Assembly: GCF_017883985.1 (NCBI RefSeq)
Contig: NZ_PRDG01000005.1
Span: 124,001-188,000 of the forward strand
Origin: Streptococcus oricebi
Lineage (GTDB): Bacteria; Bacillota; Bacilli; Lactobacillales; Streptococcaceae
Length of the DNA stretch: 64,000 nucleotides
Direction of reading: 5' to 3'
Shown here in pieces: positions 42,080-51,059 of this stretch. The notes beneath the pieces were generated by a model that ran no database searches, was not told where the DNA came from, and saw only the letters and a list, made by a program, of their open reading frames with translations. The translations under genes were made by a program, and so were the position numbers. Numbering within the stretch: the first letter of the stretch is position 1; the number at the start of each line of letters is the position of its first letter.

Positions 42080-42961
42080 ATGGCAATCGTTTCAGCAGAA
42101 AAATTTGTCCAAGCAGCTCGTGACAATGGTTATGCGGTTGGTGGATTTAACACAAACAACCTTGAGTGGACTCAAGCTATCTTGCGTGCAGCAGAAGCTA
42201 AGAAAGCTCCGGTACTTATCCAAACTTCTATGGGTGCTGCTAAGTACATGGGTGGTTACAAACTTGCTAAAAACTTGATTGAAAACCTTGTTGAATCAAT
42301 GGGTATCACTGTACCAGTTGCAATTCACTTGGACCACGGTCACTATGAAGATGCACTTGAGTGTATCGAAGTTGGCTACACTTCAATCATGTTTGACGGC
42401 TCCCACCTTCCAGTAGAAGAAAACCTTAAATTGGCTAAGGAAGTTGTTGAAAAAGCTCATGCTAAAGGTATCTCAGTAGAAGCTGAAGTTGGTACTATCG
42501 GTGGTGAAGAAGACGGTATCGTTGGTAAGGGTGAATTGGCACCAATAGAAGATGCTAAAGCAATGGTTGCAACTGGTATTGACTTCTTGGCAGCAGGTAT
42601 CGGTAATATCCACGGTCCTTACCCAGCAAACTGGGAAGGTCTTGACCTTGACCACTTGAAGAAATTGACAGAAGCTGTTCCAGGTTTCCCAATCGTCTTG
42701 CACGGTGGTTCAGGTATTCCTGATGAGCAAATCAAAGAAGCAATCAAACTTGGTGTCGCTAAGGTTAACGTAAATACCGAATGTCAAATCGCTTTTGCTA
42801 ACGCAACTCGTGAATTTGCTCGCGCTTATGACGCTAACGAAGCAGAATACGACAAGAAGAAACTCTTCGACCCACGTAAATTCTTGGCTGACGGTGTCAA
42901 AGCTATCCAAGCATCAGTTGAAGAACGTATCGACGTATTCGGTTCAGAAGGTAAAGCTTAA
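42080..42961 (+). CDS. fba: Fructose-bisphosphate aldolase, class II
   Basis: Fba is the zinc-dependent glycolytic aldolase. The 293-residue protein has the zinc histidines in AIHLDHGHYED near residue 80 and ILHGGSGIPDE near 212, plus EAEVGTIGGEEDG near 135. Codon use is strongly biased, as expected for a top-expressed gene. AGGAGGCC precedes the ATG. It ends at a UUCG-loop terminator. In related genomes it lies close to pyrG; here an LXG module and a tRNA separate them. Confidence 0.98.
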   Translation: MAIVSAEKFVQAARDNGYAVGGFNTNNLEWTQAILRAAEAKKAPVLIQTSMGAAKYMGGYKLAKNLIENLVESMGITVPVAIHLDHGHYEDALECIEVGYTSIMFDGSHLPVEENLKLAKEVVEKAHAKGISVEAEVGTIGGEEDGIVGKGELAPIEDAKAMVATGIDFLAAGIGNIHGPYPANWEGLDLDHLKKLTEAVPGFPIVLHGGSGIPDEQIKEAIKLGVAKVNVNTECQIAFANATREFARAYDANEAEYDKKKLFDPRKFLADGVKAIQASVEERIDVFGSEGKA

Positions 42962-42976
42962 TTAGGCTATATGTAG

Positions 42977-43003
42977 AAAATCTCGCTTCGGCGGGATTTT
43001 TTG
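42977..43003 (+). terminator. Terminator after fba
   Basis: AAAATCTCGC pairs with GCGGGATTTT around a TTCG tetraloop, then T-run. Confidence 0.85.
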
Positions 43004-43060
43004 CAATATAAAGTAGCTTATGTACAAAATTTTAATGATAAGAAACAGTGGAGGGCTATG

Positions 43061-43519
43061 ATGATTAGGATCAAAGAGATTGAGGAGGAGAATCAAAAGT
43101 CTGCTCTTGCAGCTGATATTCTGGCTGATTTACCAGAATGGTTTGGAATATCTGAAAGCACACAAGCTTACATTGAAGGAGCCGTGGATTTGCAAGTTTG
43201 GGCTGCCTATCAGGAGAGTGATTTTGCTGGATTTGTAAGCTTATCATACTCTAGTGAAGATTGTGCTGAGATTGACTGCTTGGCTGTTAAGAAATGCTAT
43301 CATAGAGCGGGAATTGGTAGTCAACTTTTAGGAGTTTTAGAAAAATCTGCTCGTCAAAAGGCATCCTATCTGCAAGTAAAAACGGTAGCACCAGGTCATT
43401 ATCCTACTTACGACAGGACTAATGCTTTCTATCAGGCTCAGGGCTTTAAAAAGTTAGAAATCTTTCCTGAACTTTGGGATAAAAGCAACCCTTGTTTGAT
43501 TTGGGTTAAAAAGTTGTGA
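43061..43519 (+). CDS. GNAT family N-acetyltransferase
   Basis: The 152-residue protein has the GNAT acetyl-CoA loop in CLAVKKCYHRAGIGSQLLGVLEK (Q/RxxGxG/A type, YHRAGIG) near residue 83. A YDRTNAFYQAQGFKKLEIF motif lies near 120, typical of RimI-like or small-molecule acetyltransferases. The ATG at 43061 has GGAGGG six bases before; ATG 43058 is an alternative. The frame is open further upstream into the fba terminator, not coding. Substrate unknown. Confidence 0.87.
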   Translation: MIRIKEIEEENQKSALAADILADLPEWFGISESTQAYIEGAVDLQVWAAYQESDFAGFVSLSYSSEDCAEIDCLAVKKCYHRAGIGSQLLGVLEKSARQKASYLQVKTVAPGHYPTYDRTNAFYQAQGFKKLEIFPELWDKSNPCLIWVKKL

Positions 43520-43574
43520 AATTTTCCCTTGACAAAAAAACTCAAGATGCTAAAATAAAAAAGGGGGGGGAGGC

Positions 43575-43647
43575 GCCGATTTAGCTCAGTTGGTAGAGCA
43601 ACGCACTCGTAACGCGTAGGTCACAGGTTCGATCCCTGCAATCGGCA
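43575..43647 (+). tRNA. tRNA-Thr (anticodon CGT)
   Basis: A 73-nt tRNA. Acceptor GCCGATT/AATCGGC, D-arm GCTC/GAGC, anticodon loop CTCGTAA, T-arm CAGGTTCGATCCCTG (ACAGG/CCTGC region). CCA not encoded. Promoter TTGACA (43529-43534), 16 bp, TAAAAT. A run of nine G lies at the start of the transcript just before the tRNA. Terminator hairpin AGAAATCTTG/CAAGGTTTCT plus T5 at 43658-43690. Confidence 0.95.
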
Positions 43648-43824
43648 TAAATAGGTCTTAGAAATCTTGTAAAAGCAAGGTTTCTTTTTACTGGACAAGT
43701 TGTCAATTATATATGACATAATATTTCAAAGACTTTAAAATATCTTTACATGGTGGAAAAATCAAGAAAATCAAAGAGAAATATGATACAGTGAATTAGT
43801 ATAAAAAGAAAGGAGCAGGTGTTT

Positions 43825-45582
43825 ATGAAAAAACGATTGCTATTTTTTTTAATTTTATTAATTTCCATATTTATTGGTATAGGACAAGTTCGTGCTGATA
43901 GCAGTGACTCTGATAGTTTTTCAGATTCTAGTAGTTTCAGATCGTCTAATGATTCAGATTCTGACGATGATTCTTCCTCTGATTTAGGCAGCGGCCTGTC
44001 TGCTGATGCAGACGATTTAGGTCACTTCTCTTCGGATTCTGACGATGGCACATCTGACGATGATTCTTCCTCTGATTTAGGTGACCTTTCTACAGATTCT
44101 GCTGGAGATAATCTAGCTGCCTCGGATTCTTCTACTGACTTGGGCAGCGGTTTGACCGTTAATCCGGATAGTTTAGGTGACTTCGCTTCAGATATTCCAA
44201 CTATTGATTCTTTGGATGCGTCAGCAAATGATGGTGATAATTTGACTAATCTGGGGAATATTTCTGCCCCAGTTTCTACAGAATCAACCAATCCAACAAC
44301 GAGCACAGATGAGATAATGGCGGGCACACCAGATGCAGCAGTAGCGACCGCTCCCACACCCCTTACGGATGCAACTAATTCTGTCACTACTACAGATGAA
44401 ACGACTCCTATAGATTCAGCTAATCAAACAACTGAGTCAGTAGACTCGGCAAGCTCTGATAAGCCTAATTTGGCAGACTCGGCAACTGAATCAAGCCCTG
44501 CGGCTTCCGCAGGCAATGGTTTGACAGCTAATCCAGACAGCTTAGGTAGTTTCGTTTCGGATAAACCAGCCGATAGAACTGGATCCGAATCTTCTGCTGA
44601 CCTTGGCAGTGGCTTGACTGCAGATGCAGATAGTCTAGGTAGTTTTATCTCAGAATCAGATTCTACAACTGAGTCAATAGACTCGGCAAGCTCTGACAAG
44701 CCTAATTTGGCAGACTCGGCAACTGAATCAAGCCCTGCGGCTTCCGCAGGTAATGGTTTGACAGCTAATCCAGACAGCTTAGGTAGTTTCGTTTCGGATA
44801 AACCAGCCGATAGAACTGGATCCGAATCTTCTGCTGACCTTGGCAGTGGCTTGACAGTTGATTCAAATGAAACTTTCAACATTTTGGGAAACAATGCTTG
44901 GGGTAATTACTCTCCCTTGGAGGCTGATTACACTGTCTCTGCAACCAATACAACAAATGCAGGAGAAAGAAGAAATCCTAATATGTGGGGGACAGATACT
45001 GGGAAACCTTTTTCTAAACCAACGACTTTTTTAGGTAAGGTTGGAGAAGAAGTTTATGATGTATTTGATGGCATGTTAGGAAAATTGGCTGGAGTGACGT
45101 TTACTGAGTTGGGAACATACGTGACTCCTGATCCTCAGCCAGTGCCTGAAGAAGTTCTAACCCCTATCGGATCTTTAAATTATAATATAGCACAAGGAAC
45201 TGCTCCGGTTCTTGGAACAGGGGTGGTTAGAACAAGCGAAACGGGTGCGCGATACACGGGTATAATTGCTGATAATTTAACCCATAATGTAGCAAATAAT
45301 GTCTCCATTGGACTTACTGGAGAGACTTTAACAGGAACAGATGCTGTTCCGGATAGTTCTCCTCTGCCTGAATCTGTTGGTCGAATTGCTATTGTTGCAA
45401 ATAATATTGTTGGATCTAAAACAGGTGTGGAGCCTTTGGATGTTGTTATCGGTGTGACAAGTTATAATCCGATTACTGGAGAAAATGAAGATCGCATTCC
45501 CTCACTATTTGGGATAATTCAAGGAATGAGAGGAGGACAAAAAGGGGACTCCGAAGGAGCTAGTAATAGTCAAGAAAAATAA
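43825..45582 (+). CDS. Secreted Ser/Asp-rich repeat protein with unknown C-terminal domain
   Basis: The 585-residue protein has a signal peptide (about residues 1-26). A low-complexity region to about 350 is rich in Ser, Asp, Thr and Ala, built from degenerate units ending in D(L/S)GSGL(T/S)(A/V)(D/N)xDxLGxF. A larger duplication covers residues ~203-265 and ~282-344 and is almost identical in DNA. A non-repetitive C-terminal domain (about 350-570: AWGNYSPLEADYTVSA, FLGKVGEEVYDVFDG, GTGVVRTSETGARYTG) follows. No LPXTG or GW anchor is seen, so it is likely secreted. The ATG at 43825 with AAAGGAG nine bases before is chosen over GTG 43819. No family recognised; a surface or matrix role is conceivable. 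Confidence 0.8.
   Translation: MKKRLLFFLILLISIFIGIGQVRADSSDSDSFSDSSSFRSSNDSDSDDDSSSDLGSGLSADADDLGHFSSDSDDGTSDDDSSSDLGDLSTDSAGDNLAASDSSTDLGSGLTVNPDSLGDFASDIPTIDSLDASANDGDNLTNLGNISAPVSTESTNPTTSTDEIMAGTPDAAVATAPTPLTDATNSVTTTDETTPIDSANQTTESVDSASSDKPNLADSATESSPAASAGNGLTANPDSLGSFVSDKPADRTGSESSADLGSGLTADADSLGSFISESDSTTESIDSASSDKPNLADSATESSPAASAGNGLTANPDSLGSFVSDKPADRTGSESSADLGSGLTVDSNETFNILGNNAWGNYSPLEADYTVSATNTTNAGERRNPNMWGTDTGKPFSKPTTFLGKVGEEVYDVFDGMLGKLAGVTFTELGTYVTPDPQPVPEEVLTPIGSLNYNIAQGTAPVLGTGVVRTSETGARYTGIIADNLTHNVANNVSIGLTGETLTGTDAVPDSSPLPESVGRIAIVANNIVGSKTGVEPLDVVIGVTSYNPITGENEDRIPSLFGIIQGMRGGQKGDSEGASNSQEK
44431..44855 (+). repeat. Near-identical 188-bp direct duplication within the secreted protein gene
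   Basis: 44431-44618 and 44668-44855 differ at only a few positions and are offset by 237 bp. This is an in-frame duplication that could expand or contract by recombination. Confidence 0.9.
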
Positions 45583-45652
45583 TCTTCTTTGACATCTTAT
45601 CGAAAGACTAGGTTTCTGTACTAAGATTTCAAAGCTGAACCAATAAAATTAT

Positions 45653-47064
45653 GGCTCATTGTCAACTGTAGTGGGTGACGAAAAGCTATAACCTGGACAA
45701 GACCAGATTGGTCTTGTCTTTTTTGATGTTCAAGGCAATGAGTATTTTCGTTTTAAAGTTCTTGTCTTGCGGAAACCAAAAGCTTGTCTTTTGATGTCCT
45801 TGATGAGTTTGTTGGTGGCCTCCAATGTGGCGTTGGAGTAGGGAAATATCAAGGCGTTTGTAATGTAGGTCTTGTATTTAAGAAAGGTGCGAAAAACTCT
45901 GGAAAAATGAGAGTTGACTCGGTTACGGTTATCTTGAATCAATCCGAAAAAATTCAGCGACTCGCTTCTCTTGAAAGTGGAAAAGCAGGAGTTGATAAAG
46001 GTCGTAGTAAAAGCGAAGCTCAGGAGAGAGGTCGAGGGTTTTCTGAACAACCTCTCTCGGAGTCAGTGTTTGTCTAAAGGTTCGTGAGTAGAAAGACTTT
46101 TTGGAGAGCTTTCTGCTGTCTTTCTGTAGAATTTTCCAGTGGTTTTTCATGGCTCTGTAAGGCAAGGACTTCTGGTCAAATTCTTTCATAATGGCAATAC
46201 GAGTGGTCATCATAGCCCTCGCTAGGTGTTGGACAATGTGGAAGCGGTCCAGAACGATTTGAGCATTTGGGAATAGTTTCCTAATCAGTGGAATGTAGGC
46301 TCCCGACATATCGACTGTCACCATTTTGACTTTCTCTCTCGTTCTCCTAGAATACTTGTAGAAATGATTCTTAATAGTTATTTGGCGGTTGTTTTCCAGA
46401 AGTGCAATGATCTTCTTCGTCTCCATATCTTGAGCAATGAAGGCCAGCTTTCCCTTATTACGAGCGAACTCGTCCCAAGAAAGAAGGCAAGGTAGCTGGT
46501 CCCAACTCTCCTTAAACTCAAATTGATTTAGCTTCCTTTGGACAGCAGAGACAGAGATATGGAGACGTCTAGCGATAGCGGTATTGGTCAACTTTTCAGT
46601 GTGATATTGCGTGATTTTCTTCCAGATAGGTTGGGAGATTTGGCAATTCTTTTTAACAAGGCTGGTTTGAGCAACCGATACTTTGCGACAAGTCTTGCAT
46701 TGAAAACGACGTTTCTTTAATCTCAGCAAAGTAGGCATGCCTTGAATGTCAAGGATAGGGATTTTGGAGGGTCGCTGGAAGTCGTATTTTATCATTCTTC
46801 CTTGGCAATGCGGGCAGGGCGGAGCTGTATAATCGAGCTTAGCTTGAATCTCCATATGAGACTGGTGCTTGAGAACCAGTAAGATTTTGATATTTGGGTC
46901 TTTTATTCCGATTAAATTTGTGGTATTCTTAATGTGTTCCATATGATTCTCCTAATGAGTTGTTTTGTCGCTTTTCATTATAGATCATATGGGACTTTTT
47001 TTCTACAATTAAAAAGCCCTATCATCTCTGTGCCGGATTTACCCACTACAGATATTATAGAGCT
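45653..47064 (-). mobile_element. Degenerate ISL3-family insertion sequence
   Basis: About 1.41 kb bounded by imperfect 24-bp inverted repeats: GGCTCATTGTCAACTGTAGT and GGGT at left, and AGCTCTATAATATCTGTAGT and GGGT reading in from the right end. No target duplication is visible (AAAATTAT versus GATTCTTG), so the copy is old. It carries one broken transposase gene. Confidence 0.85.
45686..46942 (-). pseudogene. ISL3-family transposase, frameshifted
   Basis: The reading frame from 46942 has the ISL3 zinc-finger region (CPHCQGRM, CKTCRK), HTH segment (TNTAIARRLHISVSAVQRK) and DDE core (LSWDEFA, VTVDMSGAY, VLDRFHIVQHLARA). It stops early near 45929, just where the frame should continue as FFGLIQDNRNRV. 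That continuation runs in another frame (PYSNATLEATNKLIKDIKRQ) until a second frameshift near 45745, after which NFKTKILIALNIKKDK restores the usual C-terminus, ending at 45686. At least two frameshifts mean it is inactive unless a related copy acts in trans. Confidence 0.88.
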
Positions 47065-47088
47065 GATTCTTGTCAATGTTAGCAGCAA

Positions 47089-47156
47089 ACCACTTACCGG
47101 TCAAAATTGACCACTTACTGAAAATCCCTTGTTTCTTTTTCTGAAACTGTTATAAT
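47089..47156 (+). promoter_or_regulatory. LytTR-type direct-repeat site and extended -10 promoter
   Basis: ACCACTTAC at 47089-47097 and again at 47110-47118 are offset by exactly 21 bp (12-bp spacer), the spacing used by ComE, AgrA and HdrR/BrsR-type LytTR regulators. The -10 TGT-TATAAT (47148-47156) has no good -35. The encoded LytTR protein starts 25 bp later, so autoregulation is likely. Confidence 0.75.
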
Positions 47157-47180
47157 GAGTGTAGTTAGAGAGGAGAGCTT

Positions 47181-47627
47181 ATGAAGATACGACTAGAGCT
47201 AGATCAAAGCTTAACAGAGGTAGAAGTTGTAATCAAGACGGCTCGGCTGGATAGCCAGATTGAGCAAATTCAAAGGGCCTTGGAACAGGCGACGGCGCCC
47301 CCCTTAATCTTTTACAAGGGAAGTAGTGAGTTTTTTATTGATTTAGATAAGATTCTCTTTTTTGAAACGGACGGAACTAAAATTTATGGGCATACTCTGG
47401 ATAATGCTTATGAGGTCCGACTCAAACTCTATGAATTAGAGGAGCGCCTACCCTATTATTTTTGTCGAATTTCCAAGTCAACAATCGCCAATAGCAAGGC
47501 GATTTATTCTCTGGAGAAGTCCTTTTCAGGGACCAGTAGTATTCGCTTTTACGAAACCCATAAGGAAGTGCATGTCTCCAGACACTATTATCAATTTTTA
47601 AAAGAAAAGTTAAATGAAACGAGGTAA
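47181..47627 (+). CDS. LytTR-domain transcriptional regulator
   Basis: The 148-residue protein has no receiver domain. The C-terminal LytTR DNA-binding domain spans about residues 45-145 (FIDLDKILFFETDGTKIYGHT, YFCRISKSTIANSKAI, SRHYYQFLKEKL). Stand-alone LytTR proteins paired with a membrane protein (HdrRM, BrsRM in S. mutans) form two-gene systems in which the membrane partner restrains the regulator. Here a LiaF-like membrane protein follows at 4 bp. Confidence 0.9.
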   Translation: MKIRLELDQSLTEVEVVIKTARLDSQIEQIQRALEQATAPPLIFYKGSSEFFIDLDKILFFETDGTKIYGHTLDNAYEVRLKLYELEERLPYYFCRISKSTIANSKAIYSLEKSFSGTSSIRFYETHKEVHVSRHYYQFLKEKLNETR

Positions 47628-47631
47628 AATT

Positions 47632-48297
47632 ATGAAAAAAACACTATTCGGTCTTATTTGCTTGCTTCTAGCAGCTTGGGTGCTTTTGCAAGGGAATTTT
47701 GGTATCCCGCTTATTCAAATCAATATCTGGCCTCTCTTAGTAATATTAGGCTTTGTCTACTTTGCGGTAGAGAATTTTTTTGAGGGGCATTGGGGGACAG
47801 GTCTGGTTTCGGGCTTTATTGCTTTCTTGATTGCTAATAATGTTTATAGACTCTTTCCCCATCTATCATCTGGGACAGTGTTCTTGGCTGGTATTCTAGC
47901 CTACGTCGGTGTTCGTATCTTATTTAAACCTAGGACCAGTTGGAAAAGTCGTCATCGGATAGATGTTAGTTCCGGCTCAGAAGAGGGGATTACTTTTGGT
48001 TCTGGCACCCGCTATGTTAATTCGGACAATTTTACTTATGATGAGTTGGCTTGCTCTTTTGGCAATGCTAAGGTCTATTTTGATAATGCCCAGATAGTAG
48101 GGGATTCAGCGACTTTTAAAGTAGAAGTAGCTTTTGGAAATGCCACCCTCTTTGTGCCAAGCTCTTGGCAAGTAATCAGCAAGGCTGCCTGCTCTTTTGG
48201 TAGTGTTTCTCAGATTCGCAATGTCAATGAAAAAGAGAAAACCCTCTATCTTGAGGGAAGCGTTGCCTTTGGTCATTTGAAAATTATCTATATCTAG
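47632..48297 (+). CDS. LiaF-like membrane protein (partner of the LytTR regulator)
   Basis: The 221-residue protein has about four N-terminal membrane helices (to residue ~100), then a soluble beta-rich domain with repeated FGN/FG motifs (ACSFGNAKVYF, VAFGNATLFVP, SFGSVSQI, VAFGHLKII), the C-terminal LiaF/DUF2154-like pattern. LiaF proteins inhibit envelope-stress signalling; this one probably senses a membrane cue and controls the LytTR protein. GAGG eight bases before ATG 47632 decides the start over ATG 47614. Confidence 0.88.
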   Translation: MKKTLFGLICLLLAAWVLLQGNFGIPLIQINIWPLLVILGFVYFAVENFFEGHWGTGLVSGFIAFLIANNVYRLFPHLSSGTVFLAGILAYVGVRILFKPRTSWKSRHRIDVSSGSEEGITFGSGTRYVNSDNFTYDELACSFGNAKVYFDNAQIVGDSATFKVEVAFGNATLFVPSSWQVISKAACSFGSVSQIRNVNEKEKTLYLEGSVAFGHLKIIYI

Positions 48298-48427
48298 GCT
48301 CTTGTGCAGGAGCTAGGAGGGACTTGAAAAAACTTCTTTCTTAGCTCTTGCCAAAGTCGGCAAAGTATGGTAGACTTTATAGGTATGTGGTAAAACACCT
48401 TAAACTAACCAGGAGGAAATGATAAGA

Positions 48428-48616
48428 ATGGCTAAAGTATGTTACTTTACAGGACGTAAGACTGTTTCAGGAAACAACCGCTCACACGCGATGAACCAAA
48501 CAAAACGCGCTGTTAAACCAAATCTTCAAAAAGTGACTGTTTTAATCGACGGAAAACCTAAAAAAGTTTGGGCTTCAGCTCGCGCCCTTAAATCAGGGAA
48601 AGTTGAACGCGTTTAA
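48428..48616 (+). CDS. rpmB: 50S ribosomal protein L28
   Basis: L28 of 62 residues, start [26 protein letters not shown] at 48411-48416 gives good spacing to ATG 48428; ATG 48419 is too close and adds three atypical residues. Codon bias is strong. A terminator (AAGAATC/GATTCTT plus T7, 48627-48649) follows. Confidence 0.98.
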   Translation: MAKVCYFTGRKTVSGNNRSHAMNQTKRAVKPNLQKVTVLIDGKPKKVWASARALKSGKVERV

Positions 48617-48626
48617 TAAAAAAGAG

Positions 48627-48649
48627 AAGAATCTACGGATTCTTTTTTT
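48627..48649 (+). terminator. Terminator after rpmB
   Basis: A perfect 7-bp stem with TACG loop, followed by seven T. Confidence 0.85.
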
Positions 48650-49036
48650 CTTTACCAAAGCGAGTTGCAAAATATTGGTTGAAAAATCAGTTGACTTGTA
48701 GTGCTTATCTGACTGATAATTTTTACTGGCCTTTATATACTGGTAGGGATGCCACTTTTTTATTTAGGAACTGCTTTTTTCTTCGTCAAAAAATTCCCAG
48801 CTTTACTAGGGCCTTCATTGGCTCTTTTTCTTCATTTGATAAATCGACAATCATCCAATCGCCCCATAAACGTTTGACATGTTTTGGGTTTTGCGTTAGA
48901 ATTAAGACATAAATGAACAAAATGTCCATTTTTATTTGTTCTTTTACTAACAATTAGTAAATAGATATGGTGATTTATTTTGGCGACAAAGCTTGGCAAA
49001 AGGCTTTGCACTTTCCTATAGAAAGAGGAGGTAGTG
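48650..49036. other. Intergenic stretch with LXG module 2 promoter
   Basis: 48650-48870 shows no gene I can support; a 77-codon ORF at 48679 has no ribosome site and atypical composition. A promoter lies at 48874-48902: TTGACA, 17 bp, TAGAAT. The ~125-nt leader contains the inverted repeat TTACTAA-CAA-TTAGTAA near 48946-48962 and ends in AGAGGAGG. Confidence 0.7.
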
Positions 49037-49306
49037 ATGACAACAATACAATCAAACGCATCTATTGCACAAAGTCAGGCATCTGGTTTTGATGGAGCGG
49101 CATCAGGGGCGACTTATTCAAATGTTTCTTTATCAGAGAGCAACATCACAAGCATGACCAATGGTGCTGCTGTAGCCAATAATTTCTTAGCTAGCCTGTC
49201 ACAGTTAACATCTTGCGTTCAAACGCAGGCCAATAAGTTTCCACAGATTGCTTCTACTATGGAGACTACTGACAGTAATCTTTCGGGCAGTATTACAACC
49301 TTGTAA
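49037..49306 (+). CDS. WXG100-like T7SS partner (Lap1-like) of LXG module 2
   Basis: The 89-residue Ser/Thr/Ala-rich helical protein (MTTIQSNASIAQSQASGFDG) has the same position and a similar motif (SNASIA compared with SDASIA) to the 94-residue protein at 37.4 kb. AGAGGAGG precedes ATG 49037. It is the predicted targeting partner of the LXG protein two genes on. Confidence 0.75.
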   Translation: MTTIQSNASIAQSQASGFDGAASGATYSNVSLSESNITSMTNGAAVANNFLASLSQLTSCVQTQANKFPQIASTMETTDSNLSGSITTL

Positions 49307-49323
49307 TGTCAGAAGGTGATGAT

Positions 49324-49686
49324 ATGTCACAGGATAAAAGTGAGCAAAAGCGAGCCGAATATACCAAAAAAATCAATCAATTGGAGGTAGAACTCGACGA
49401 TCTTCGATTTCAAAAAAGGAATATTCAAGCTTCCTTGGAGGACTTGGAAGGACTGCTTGCTAAGAATTATGCCACTATTGATGAAATCAATCTGGAATTG
49501 ATAAAAGAAGGTAGCCAAAAGGCTGCTAGAAACTATGAATTAGAGCAGGAGCGTGCTCAATCCATTCGGACTTTTGTTTTTTCAAAATATGAAACGATTA
49601 TGACAAAGCTATCGAAAACGATAAAAGGGCACGAAGACCAACTTGATTCATTGAAGAAAGAGAGGAATGACTTGCCATGGGATTGA
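49324..49686 (+). CDS. Lap2-like (DUF3958-type) protein of LXG module 2
   Basis: The 120-residue charged coiled-coil protein (KKINQLEVELDDLRFQKRN) sits between Lap1-like and LXG genes, overlapping the latter by 10 bp. Start ATG 49324 behind AGAAGGTGA; ATG 49306 overlaps the preceding stop codon and is the alternative. Helical arrangement as in module 1. Confidence 0.7.
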   Translation: MSQDKSEQKRAEYTKKINQLEVELDDLRFQKRNIQASLEDLEGLLAKNYATIDEINLELIKEGSQKAARNYELEQERAQSIRTFVFSKYETIMTKLSKTIKGHEDQLDSLKKERNDLPWD

Positions 49687-50990
49687 AATACAGTAGTTCC
49701 GACTCACAAACCTTAATGACAAATTTAGCCAACAATATTGAGTCAGCAAAAGCGACAGTTGCAAATTTAAACAGCGCTAGCCAGGCTTTGACCAACTCGG
49801 TTAGTAATGGGGAATTGAAAGGTGCTGCCTATACGGCGGCGTCTGGACTTTTTAGCGATACTATTATTCCGACCATTAACCGAGCAACGACGGTCTTTAA
49901 TAGTATCAATGCAAACTTAGATTCCTATAAAAACTACGATGCAACGATGCCGCAAGGCGAGGTTTTAGATGAGGATAAGTTGACGCAGATGAAGCTGACC
50001 AAGCAAGCTCTAAAGGCTGCAACGGATGCCAGTTCAGCGACTTTATCGCTTGGTCAGGGTTTGCCAGGTGTCGGTGACGATATAAAGAAGACAGTTGAAG
50101 GCCTCAATTCCTATTCTAGTTCTCTACAAGGTGAGATAGATGAGATTGAGGCGAAGCTACAAAAATTAAGGGATTTCTCTAACAATACTTCCTCGCTTTT
50201 TAGTAGTAGCTTGGCAGATTTGGGAATTGTCATGCAAAGTCTGGCTGTTTTGAATAACACGCAAGTAAATGCGAATACAGGGGCCTACACCTTGCCATCT
50301 GGTACGAACTTGACTTGGTTTAATAGTCTTCAAGCTTCAAATGCTCAAGGAAAGAGTGCGGGCCCTGCTCCGACTGCCCAGTCTCAATCATTTGGCGGCA
50401 GCCTTCTGGCCGGTTTGAAATCTTTCTTTGGCTATAGTGAGACAACTACCGTAAATGGACCGGAACGGACACAGCGGACTCCTTGGGGAAGTACCTATAC
50501 CAAGACATCAACATCTACGACCTATGAAAAGAAAGGGGTCGTTAATGGACAATGGACCAACGGTCATTTTAGTGGTGGTTCATTGAATCTTGGCATTGTC
50601 AATGTAGGAGTTGATGCTTCTGGTGGCAACCTTTCTTTTACTGGTTCTGGTAATATCGGTGACTATGGTCTCACGTCTACAACTAGTATTGGTTCAAATG
50701 GACTGGATAATTCAATAGGAATGAAGGCCAAGAATGTAACTGTTAGTAGTGGTGGAAATATTAATCCGGCCAAAGTTGATGAGGGGATGGTTGGTCTATA
50801 CACTAGGTCTTCTCAAACTGAAACTAGTGGAGGAGGTCTGTCCACAACAACGACAGTTGAATCTGGTGGTAGGTCAGTAGACGATGACCAATTAAAGACA
50901 GCGGGAGAAGTAGTTGCAGTTGCAGCAACAGCTGCTGTAGTGGCTGTTGCTCTACCTGAGTTACTTCTTGTTGGAGCTGCAATTGCTTAA
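49677..50990 (+). CDS. LXG-domain T7SS effector, glycine-rich, hydrophobic C-terminus
   Basis: The 437-residue protein has an N-terminal LXG domain (about 1-205; Leu-Lys-Gly at 47-49 in NGELKGAAYTAAS). From about 245 to 400 the chain is rich in Gly, Ser, Thr and Asn (GGSLNLGIVNVGVDASGG and similar), beta-prone. It ends in an Ala/Val hydrophobic tail (EVVAVAATAAVVAVALPELL). The stop directly after this tail suggests a short membrane-active tail or a truncated glycine zipper. No enzyme motif found. Confidence 0.8.
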   Translation: MGLKYSSSDSQTLMTNLANNIESAKATVANLNSASQALTNSVSNGELKGAAYTAASGLFSDTIIPTINRATTVFNSINANLDSYKNYDATMPQGEVLDEDKLTQMKLTKQALKAATDASSATLSLGQGLPGVGDDIKKTVEGLNSYSSSLQGEIDEIEAKLQKLRDFSNNTSSLFSSSLADLGIVMQSLAVLNNTQVNANTGAYTLPSGTNLTWFNSLQASNAQGKSAGPAPTAQSQSFGGSLLAGLKSFFGYSETTTVNGPERTQRTPWGSTYTKTSTSTTYEKKGVVNGQWTNGHFSGGSLNLGIVNVGVDASGGNLSFTGSGNIGDYGLTSTTSIGSNGLDNSIGMKAKNVTVSSGGNINPAKVDEGMVGLYTRSSQTETSGGGLSTTTTVESGGRSVDDDQLKTAGEVVAVAATAAVVAVALPELLLVGAAIA

Positions 50991-51059
50991 GAACGGAAGA
51001 TACTTCGCTCTCTAGAATCTTCTTTTTATTCATTATAGCGATATTGGGAGGAAGAAAAA

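Noticed and set aside
44424..44894. 156-codon minus-strand ORF
   Set aside because: Antisense to the Ser/Asp-rich repeats, whose composition opens the reverse frame; no start signals.
48679..48912. 77-codon ORF between rpmB and LXG module 2
   Set aside because: No ribosome site, Phe/Cys-rich composition unlike neighbouring proteins, and it overlaps the module 2 promoter.
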